Assembly: GCA_017437345.1 (NCBI GenBank)
Contig: JAFSBJ010000246.1
Coordinates: forward strand, 1 to 5,206
DNA: 5,206 bases
Direction: 5' to 3'
Origin: Clostridia bacterium
GTDB taxonomy: Bacteria > Bacillota_A > Clostridia > UMGS1810
The position numbers and the translations under genes are program-made. The notes beneath the pieces were generated by a model, which made no database searches, was not told the DNA's origin, and was given only the letters and a program-made list of their open reading frames with translations. Positions 1 through 5,206 of this stretch are shown piece by piece (within the stretch, counting starts at the first letter, position 1; every line of letters starts with the position of its first letter).

Positions 1-1205
1 ACGACTCCAGAAAGCTCCCCCTTATATGGGAGGCAGACTGGGGAAAGGGGAAATTTGTTGTTTGCAATTTTGGGCTTTATGAAAAGGTTATGAGAGGATT
101 TTTTGCAGCGGCATATAGTCTTCTTGGAGATGCCTGTGTTTATCCTGTTATTAATGCTTCAACCTTTTTTCTTGACGACTTTCCGTCTCAGATACCATCA
201 GGAAGCAATGAATATGTTTTCCGTGATTACGGAACAAGCACCAGAGATTTTTATATTAACATATGGTGGCCGGATATGATGAATTTTGCCGACAGATATG
301 GCATAAAATACACAGGTCTTGCCATTGAATGTTATGATGATGCGATAGATGGCACCACAGATTCCGCCCCCGACAAGGGAACCTTTTTAAACTTTGGAAA
401 CATGCTCTTAAGACAGGGCGGCGAAATCGGATACCACGGATACAACCACCAGCCGCTATGCCTGGGAAATGTGGACTACAAAGGCGAATTTGACTACAAA
501 ACCTGGCAAAATACAAAGGCTATGAAATCGGCATTTGATGAGCTTGTGGATTTTTGTGATGAGCTTTTTCCTGATGTTCCGATGAGTGTGTATGTTCCGC
601 CATCAAATATATTATCTATAGAAGGAAGAAATTTTCTTATTAAAGAATATCCCCAGATCAAAACCATTTCGGGCATCTATTTTGAAGATGCCGCGGTTGA
701 TGTTTCCTGTGTGCAGGAATTTGATGTATCGAAGGAAGGGATAGTTGATCAGCCCCGTGTTGTTTCGGGATGTAAGATGGAAAACTTTATGAAGCTCGCT
801 GTTATATCAGAATTAAATCTCCACTTTTTAAACAGCCACTTCACCCACCCCGACGATGCACTTGATATTGAACGAGGAGCAGAACTTGGCTGGGAAAAGC
901 TTAAATTTCATTTTGACGAATATTTAAACTGGGTTTATTCTTCTGCTCCTATGATAAGAAACTACACATCGTCTGAGGCATCGGCGGCAATTCAGAGGTT
1001 TTCTTCACTTGGAGTTAAAAAAGAAATAAAGAATAACAGCATCAATATAAGCCTTTCCGGTTTTTATGACGAGGCGTGCCTTATGGTCAGGATAAACGAG
1101 GGAGTTCCCGTTAGAACAAAGGGTGGAAAGCTCACTCATATAACCGGGGATTTATATCTTTTAGATGCAAAAGATGATAAAATTACAATCAGAATTGAAA
1201 AATAA
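1..1205 (+). CDS. pelA: PelA-type extracellular polysaccharide deacetylase (DUF2194 family), 5'-truncated by window edge
   Basis: By family it should be an extracytoplasmic enzyme that removes N-acetyl groups from the nascent Pel polymer, equivalent to the separate deacetylase (PelA-DA) of Gram-positive pel operons. The frame is open from position 3, and codons 3-89 read like family sequence (PLIWEADWGKGKFVVCNFG), the end of an upstream domain. The gene therefore starts outside the window; the ATG at 90 is internal. Numbered from that Met, NodB-like motifs are visible in order: DDFP (29-32), with the catalytic/metal Asp pair; HGYNH (116-120), the HxxxH metal site; YVPPSN (168-173); and HFTHPDD (250-256). 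A beta-rich tail fills about 305-371. About 400 residues are visible; any signal peptide or membrane anchor is lost upstream. No glycoside hydrolase domain is seen in this part. The stop TAA lies 29 nt before pelF, consistent with one operon. Family assignment is strong; the exact substrate is inferred from context. Confidence 0.9.
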   Translation, partial: DSRKLPLIWEADWGKGKFVVCNFGLYEKVMRGFFAAAYSLLGDACVYPVINASTFFLDDFPSQIPSGSNEYVFRDYGTSTRDFYINIWWPDMMNFADRYGIKYTGLAIECYDDAIDGTTDSAPDKGTFLNFGNMLLRQGGEIGYHGYNHQPLCLGNVDYKGEFDYKTWQNTKAMKSAFDELVDFCDELFPDVPMSVYVPPSNILSIEGRNFLIKEYPQIKTISGIYFEDAAVDVSCVQEFDVSKEGIVDQPRVVSGCKMENFMKLAVISELNLHFLNSHFTHPDDALDIERGAELGWEKLKFHFDEYLNWVYSSAPMIRNYTSSEASAAIQRFSSLGVKKEIKNNSINISLSGFYDEACLMVRINEGVPVRTKGGKLTHITGDLYLLDAKDDKITIRIEK

Positions 1206-1220
1206 AATTCAAGCTATGTC

Positions 1221-1225
1221 AGGAG
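1221..1225 (+). promoter_or_regulatory. Ribosome binding site of pelF
   Basis: AGGAG lies 9 nt before the TTG at 1235. It decides the start: no ATG in the pelF frame occurs here, and the next in-frame Met codon (1298, residue 22) would remove the conserved N-terminal Gly-Gly-Val-Ser loop. Confidence 0.8.
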
Positions 1226-1234
1226 CATAAAACT

Positions 1235-2656
1235 TTGAGAATTTGTCTTATTTTAGAAGGGTGCTACCCTTATGTGAATGGTGGTGTTTCCACCTGGATG
1301 CACCAATACATAACAGAAATGAAAGAACACGAATTTGTGCTTTGGGTAATTGGCGCAAAAGCCGAGGATAAGGATAAATTCGTCTATAACCCACTGCCTG
1401 AAAATGTTACCCAGGTACATCAGGTGTTTCTTGATGATGCCTTAAGACTTAAAGACAACAGTATTCTGACATATCGCTTTACAAAAAAAGAAAAAGAAGT
1501 TCTTGAAAAGCTTGTTTTATCTGATAAACCCGATTGGGATTTACTCTTTGACTTATATCAGGTGAGAAAGATTAATCCTATGGCGTATCTTAAAAGCGAA
1601 AGCTTTTTAAAAATTCTTACCCACATATGCGAAACAGATTTTCCAAACATCGCCTTTTCGGATACCTTTCATTCTGTGCGTTCAAGGCTTCTGCCTCTTT
1701 TGTATCTTATGGGAAGTGAGATACCCAAGGCAGATGTTTATCACGCTATTTCAACAGGATATGGCGGTCTTCTGGCAAGTATGGGGGCCCACATCAATAA
1801 AAAGCCCCTGCTTCTTACAGAGCATGGAATCTATACAAGAGAAAGAGAAGAAGAAATAATAAGAGCAAAATGGATTTCCCGTTCATTTAAAAAGCATTGG
1901 ATTGACTTTTTCTATATGCTGTCTGACCTTATTTATGAAAGAGCTTTCAGGGTTACATCACTTTTTACAAATGCAATGAAAACTCAGATTGATATGGGAT
2001 GTGCCTCTTCAAAATGCAGAGTTATTGAAAATGGTATAAGCTATGAAAGGCTCAGCGGAATTCCATTAAAAAAGGAAGACGGGCTTGTTGATATAGGGGC
2101 TGTGGTAAGGCTTGCGCCCATTAAGGATATCAAAACCATGATATATGCATTTTTTGAATTAAGCTCAAGGATAGACTATGCAAGGCTTCATATTATGGGT
2201 GGTGTTGACGACCAGGAATATGCAGACGAATGCTACAGCCTTGTTAAACAGCTTAATCTTGAAGACAAGATAATCTTCACAGGAAGAGTTAATATCATAG
2301 AATATTTTGAAAAGCTTGATTTTACCCTGCTCACCAGCATTTCCGAAGGTCAGCCGCTATCTGTACTGGAATCCTTTGCAGCAAGGAGACCTGCTGTTAC
2401 AACCGATGTTGGCTGCTGCAGCGAGCTTCTTAACGGTAAACCCGGCGATACCTTTGGAAAGGCCGGCTACTGTGTGCCTCCTATGCAAAGGGAAAGATTA
2501 GCAGATGCAATGGAGATGCTTTGCGAATCAAGAGAATTAAGACTTAAGATGGGCGAAGCAGGACAAAAAAGAGCATATGAACATTTCAGATATAATATTA
2601 TGCTTACTAAATACAGAGAGCTTTACAAGGAGGTGGAAGACACTTGGCAGGCATAG
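1235..2656 (+). CDS. pelF: Pel polysaccharide glycosyltransferase PelF (GT4 family), TTG start
   Basis: Cytoplasmic GT-B glycosyltransferase that builds the Pel chain from a UDP-sugar donor and works in a membrane complex with PelD, PelE and PelG (known for the family in Pseudomonas and Bacillus). At 473 residues it is close to the usual PelF size and looks complete. The N-terminus MRICLILEGCYPYVNGGVS (1-19) is the PelF signature, with the glycine loop at 16-19. TEHGIY (195-200) is the highly conserved mid-protein motif. The C-terminal Rossmann half carries VVRLAPIKDIK (290-300), with R292 and K297 in the donor-phosphate positions, and the GT4 E-x7-E motif SEGQPLSVLE, with E371 and E379. The start is TTG, supported by AGGAG 9 nt upstream and by the fit to the conserved N-terminus. 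The 3' end overlaps pelG by 13 nt, suggesting translational coupling. The identity of the sugar cannot be read from sequence. Confidence 0.96.
   Translation: MRICLILEGCYPYVNGGVSTWMHQYITEMKEHEFVLWVIGAKAEDKDKFVYNPLPENVTQVHQVFLDDALRLKDNSILTYRFTKKEKEVLEKLVLSDKPDWDLLFDLYQVRKINPMAYLKSESFLKILTHICETDFPNIAFSDTFHSVRSRLLPLLYLMGSEIPKADVYHAISTGYGGLLASMGAHINKKPLLLTEHGIYTREREEEIIRAKWISRSFKKHWIDFFYMLSDLIYERAFRVTSLFTNAMKTQIDMGCASSKCRVIENGISYERLSGIPLKKEDGLVDIGAVVRLAPIKDIKTMIYAFFELSSRIDYARLHIMGGVDDQEYADECYSLVKQLNLEDKIIFTGRVNIIEYFEKLDFTLLTSISEGQPLSVLESFAARRPAVTTDVGCCSELLNGKPGDTFGKAGYCVPPMQRERLADAMEMLCESRELRLKMGEAGQKRAYEHFRYNIMLTKYRELYKEVEDTWQA
2627..2633 (+). promoter_or_regulatory. Ribosome binding site of pelG, inside the 3' end of pelF
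   Basis: AAGGAGG, a near-perfect anti-Shine-Dalgarno match, lies 10 nt before the TTG at 2644 and within the last codons of pelF. It supports the TTG as the pelG start, since the next Met codon (residue 35, 2746) would cut into the first membrane helix. Confidence 0.85.
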
Positions 2657-4125
2657 GCTTTGAACTTAAAAAGCTTTTTTCCAAAAAAGGAATTTTGCAA
2701 TCGGCAAAAGCATTCGGATATGCTTCGGTTATTTGCGCAGGGCCTATGGTTCTTGGTGTTTTGCTTCTTTTGGGAATTATGCTTTTATGCACTATTGCTG
2801 ATGTTTATAAAGAAACGAGAGAGCTTCTTATCTGTATGATTACATATACTCTCCTGGCCTCTCTTTTAACCAGCTCATTTTTTTCGATGGTGGTTACAAG
2901 GTATACCGCAGATATGCTTTATGAAGACAAAAAGGAGGCTGTGCTTCCTTCCTTCTGGGGTTCGTGCTGTCTTATGATGGGCGTGGGTTCTGTGATATAC
3001 GGATTGTTTCTTCTTATTTCGGGAGCAAGCTTTTTGCAGCAGTTTTTGTGTTTTACATTATTTAACGAATTGATAGTTACCTGGAATGCAATGAGCTATC
3101 TATCGGCTATAAAAGATTATAAGGGAATATTTTTATCCTTTTTGTCGGCTGTTGTTCTGACATTTATCGTTGGAGCAATTCTCCTTCTTTTCAGGATGCC
3201 TCCTATTGAGGCAATGCTTATTGCGATTAATGTGGGCTACGGGGTGATGCTTATATGGGATGTGACTCTTCTCCACAGATATTTCCCCAACACAGACCTT
3301 AGTCCCTTCACATTTTTAAAATGGATTGACGAATTTCTGCCCCTTGCTTTTTCGGGACTTTTTGTTAACATCGGAATGTTTTCTCATCTTGTGATTATGT
3401 GGTTCAGCGATATTGGGGTAAGGGTGCATGGATTATTTTTCGGAGCACCGTTTCACGATGTTCCGGCGCTTCTTGCCTTTATGACAACCCTTGTTACAAC
3501 AGTTAATTTTGTTGTTTCGGTTGAGGTTAATTTTTATCCTAAATACAGGACTCACTACAGTCTGTATAACGACAAGGGAACTATTGGAGATATTAAGCAG
3601 GCAGAGGGCGAAATGCTCGATACCCTTAAAACTGAAATTTTCTATACAGCATTAAAACAGCTTCTCACAACTGCAATGTGCATTGCGGTTGGGGGGTATG
3701 TGCTGGATGTGTTGCCCCTTGGTTTTAACGAAATAATGAGAGGTTATTTCAGAACGCTTTGTGTGGCATACGGGTTATATGCAATCGGAAATATGATTAT
3801 GCTGATGCTGCTTTATTTCACAGATTATCGCGGAGCATTTCTTGTTACAGGACTTTTTGCAGGGACAACGGTTTTATTTACTCTGATTTCCCTTCTTTGC
3901 CCCAGCGTGTATTACGGATTTGGATTTCTGTTTGCTTCAATGATATTTTTGCTTGCAGCAATTATAAGACTTGATTATTTTACAAAGAAACTCCCCTACT
4001 ATATTTTATCTGTTCAGCCACTTGTGGCGGAGGACAGGTCGGGAAGATTTACACGATTAAAAGAATTCTTAGATAACTCCGTTCAGCTTAGTAAGGATGT
4101 GAAAAAAAATGAAAAAAACAATTAG
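2644..4125 (+). CDS. pelG: Pel exopolysaccharide transporter PelG (12-helix inner membrane protein), TTG start
   Basis: Integral membrane protein of the MATE/MVF-like (MOP) flippase type, thought to carry the growing Pel polymer across the cytoplasmic membrane together with PelD, PelE and PelF. The N-terminus MAGIGFELKKLF (1-12), followed by an amphipathic stretch and GYASVICAGP (25-34), is characteristic of PelG. About 12 hydrophobic segments can be placed at roughly 26-51, 61-83, 107-127, 130-150, 160-184, 188-210, 228-253, 272-294, 335-358, 368-391, 397-419 and 424-443. A conserved-looking polar stretch (VEVNFYPKYRTHY, 293-305) opens the large hydrophilic loop at about 296-331 between helices 8 and 9. 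A charged tail of about 47 residues ends in Lys/Asn. At 493 residues it is somewhat longer than Pseudomonas PelG (about 456 from memory), mostly through loops and tail. The start is TTG, set by a strong Shine-Dalgarno site. It overlaps pelF by 13 nt and the CotH-like gene by 17 nt. Confidence 0.95.
   Translation: MAGIGFELKKLFSKKGILQSAKAFGYASVICAGPMVLGVLLLLGIMLLCTIADVYKETRELLICMITYTLLASLLTSSFFSMVVTRYTADMLYEDKKEAVLPSFWGSCCLMMGVGSVIYGLFLLISGASFLQQFLCFTLFNELIVTWNAMSYLSAIKDYKGIFLSFLSAVVLTFIVGAILLLFRMPPIEAMLIAINVGYGVMLIWDVTLLHRYFPNTDLSPFTFLKWIDEFLPLAFSGLFVNIGMFSHLVIMWFSDIGVRVHGLFFGAPFHDVPALLAFMTTLVTTVNFVVSVEVNFYPKYRTHYSLYNDKGTIGDIKQAEGEMLDTLKTEIFYTALKQLLTTAMCIAVGGYVLDVLPLGFNEIMRGYFRTLCVAYGLYAIGNMIMLMLLYFTDYRGAFLVTGLFAGTTVLFTLISLLCPSVYYGFGFLFASMIFLLAAIIRLDYFTKKLPYYILSVQPLVAEDRSGRFTRLKEFLDNSVQLSKDVKKNEKNN
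4093..4097 (+). promoter_or_regulatory. Ribosome binding site of the CotH-like gene, inside pelG
   Basis: AAGGA lies 11 nt before the ATG at 4109, within the last codons of pelG. Spacing is slightly long and the match moderate, so re-initiation by ribosomes finishing pelG probably helps. Confidence 0.6.
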
Positions 4126-5206
4126 AATTTTGAGCCTTTTGCTTTCCCTATGCTTAATATTTGGCGGGTGTGCTTCTGAGGTAAAAGAAGAAACAACTAA
4201 AACGCCTCAGGAAAGTAAGAAAAAGGCAACTGATATTCCAAAAGATTTTAAATTAAGAGACAAAGAAGACCTCTATAATATGTTTGATCCGACTGAGGTT
4301 GTTACCATGTATCTCACGGTTTCAAGAGGAAACGAAGGAGAAAACACCGACCACAGCTGGAGCGAAATCAACACATATTCTGTGTATGACTATGAGGATA
4401 TGGGAGTTGACAGATACAAGGTTGAAGGTCTTTTGCAGGTGGGCGATGAAAACGGACCTAAGTCCGGTCAGGTTGGCTACAATCAGGTTTCTCCAAATTG
4501 CACAGTTCAGATAAGAGGACAGAGTTCAAGCCGGAATCCTCAAAAGAACTACAAAATCAGACTTAAAGACAACAAGGGACTTTGGAGAGGTCAGCAGACA
4601 ATTGCTCTCAACAAGCACCAAAGCGACGGGCTAAGATTTCGAAACAAGCTCTCCTACGACCTTATTGCAGGAATAGACCAGCTTATGGGCTTAAGGACAA
4701 GCTTTGTGCATCTTTATGTTAAGGACACAACAAGCGGGAAAACAGGCTTTGAGGACTACGGATTATACACACAGGTTGAACAGCTAAATAAAACTGCCCT
4801 GAAGGCTCACGGGCTCGACAAAAACGGACACCTTTACAAAGTTAATTTATTTGAATTCTACAGATATGAAGACATTATAAAGAAAAAAGAAGATCCAACC
4901 TACAACCAGGAGGCCTTTGAGGAAAGAATAGAAATAAAGGGAAGCGACGACCATACAAAGCTTATTAAAATGCTCGAGGAACTAAATGACTACTCAATTC
5001 CTGCAGATGAAATTATTGAAAAGCATTTTGACATAGAAAACATAAGCTACTGGATGGCATATCATATGCTGATGGGAAATATTGATACCCAGAGCAGAAA
5101 TTTCTATATCTACAGTCCGCTCCATAGTGACAAATGGTATATTCTCACCTGGGATAACGACGGTTCGTTAATGCATAAGGAACACGAAATCATAAATCGA
5201 AATGAC
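4109..5206 (+). CDS. CotH kinase family lipoprotein, 3'-truncated by window edge
   Basis: Probable surface-anchored member of the CotH family, whose Bacillus founder is an atypical secreted protein kinase of spore-coat proteins. The open frame gives 366 residues without a stop. Residues 1-21 form a lipoprotein signal peptide: MKKTIR, a hydrophobic core at 7-18, then FGGC with C21 as the lipidation site. A Lys/Glu/Thr-rich linker (22-47) follows. CotH-type motifs are RGQSSSRNPQKNYKIRL (136-152), RNKL (178-181), YGLYTQVEQ (217-225), GNIDTQSRNFYIY with D326, and WDNDGS with D349 and D351. D326 and D349 are 23 residues apart, the same spacing as the catalytic/metal Asp pair of Bacillus CotH (D228 and D251, from memory), so the kinase core looks intact up to the edge. 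RGQSS replaces the commoner RGNSS. The ATG sits within pelG (17 nt overlap), implying co-translation with the Pel machinery. A role in Pel assembly or attachment is inferred only from position; nothing here suggests sporulation. Confidence 0.92.
   Translation, partial: MKKTIRILSLLLSLCLIFGGCASEVKEETTKTPQESKKKATDIPKDFKLRDKEDLYNMFDPTEVVTMYLTVSRGNEGENTDHSWSEINTYSVYDYEDMGVDRYKVEGLLQVGDENGPKSGQVGYNQVSPNCTVQIRGQSSSRNPQKNYKIRLKDNKGLWRGQQTIALNKHQSDGLRFRNKLSYDLIAGIDQLMGLRTSFVHLYVKDTTSGKTGFEDYGLYTQVEQLNKTALKAHGLDKNGHLYKVNLFEFYRYEDIIKKKEDPTYNQEAFEERIEIKGSDDHTKLIKMLEELNDYSIPADEIIEKHFDIENISYWMAYHMLMGNIDTQSRNFYIYSPLHSDKWYILTWDNDGSLMHKEHEIINRND

Noticed and set aside
256..676. Two minus-strand open frames (256-516 and 494-676) within the deacetylase gene
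   Set aside because: They are antisense to well-conserved coding sequence, have no ribosome binding site of note, and their translations are Cys/His/Arg-rich without family resemblance.
1216..1230. Four-codon ATG-to-TAA mini-ORF before pelF, enclosing its Shine-Dalgarno site
   Set aside because: Too short and without its own ribosome binding site; chance is enough to explain it.
2307..2501. Plus-strand frame inside pelF
   Set aside because: It overlaps the conserved E-x7-E region of PelF in another frame; a by-product of the real gene.
2668..2688. Palindrome AAAAAGCTTTTT followed by T6-CC-A6, resembling a terminator stem
   Set aside because: It lies in the first codons of pelG (KKLFSKK), is almost all A/T with only one central G-C step, and lacks a GC-rich stem with a U-tract.
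2607..2792. Minus-strand frame across the pelF/pelG junction
   Set aside because: Antisense to two clearly coding ends, with no recognisable product.
3759..3974. Plus-strand frame inside pelG
   Set aside because: Out-of-frame reading of PelG helices 10-12, with no independent start signal.
4284..4514. Plus-strand frame of 76 codons at the start of the CotH-like region
   Set aside because: It lies in another frame of the CotH-like gene, whose own frame runs from 4109 with signal peptide and family motifs.

Overview
The window is one strand of a tightly packed exopolysaccharide operon of the Pel type, in the arrangement described for Gram-positive bacteria. AT-rich sequence, strong Shine-Dalgarno sites, TTG starts and a lipoprotein-type signal peptide point to a Firmicute, most likely a member of the Clostridia (possibly Lachnospiraceae-like). 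The exact genus cannot be read from this piece. All four genes lie on the plus strand, and almost the whole window is coding.

Layout: (1) positions 1-1205, the 3' part of a DUF2194/PelA-type polysaccharide deacetylase gene whose start lies before the window. The frame is open to the left edge, so the ATG at 90 is not its start. (2) 1235-2656, pelF, the GT4-family Pel glycosyltransferase, starting with TTG. (3) 2644-4125, pelG, the 12-helix Pel membrane transporter, also starting with TTG and overlapping pelF by 13 nt. (4) 4109-5206, the 5' part of a CotH-family (atypical secreted kinase) lipoprotein gene, overlapping pelG by 17 nt and running off the right edge.

The order deacetylase-pelF-pelG matches the end of the pelDEA(DA)FG operon known from Bacillus cereus, so pelD (c-di-GMP receptor) and pelE would be expected just upstream. 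In the established model, PelF polymerises an N-acetylhexosamine chain in the cytoplasm, PelG (with PelD/PelE) moves it across the membrane, and the deacetylase partly de-N-acetylates it outside the cell. The unusual member is the CotH-like lipoprotein. Its overlap with pelG suggests co-expression, and its kinase-type motifs look intact, so a surface phosphotransfer step may accompany Pel synthesis. That link is inference.

No promoter, terminator, RNA gene, mobile element or CRISPR array was found. The only gap between genes is 29 nt (1206-1234).
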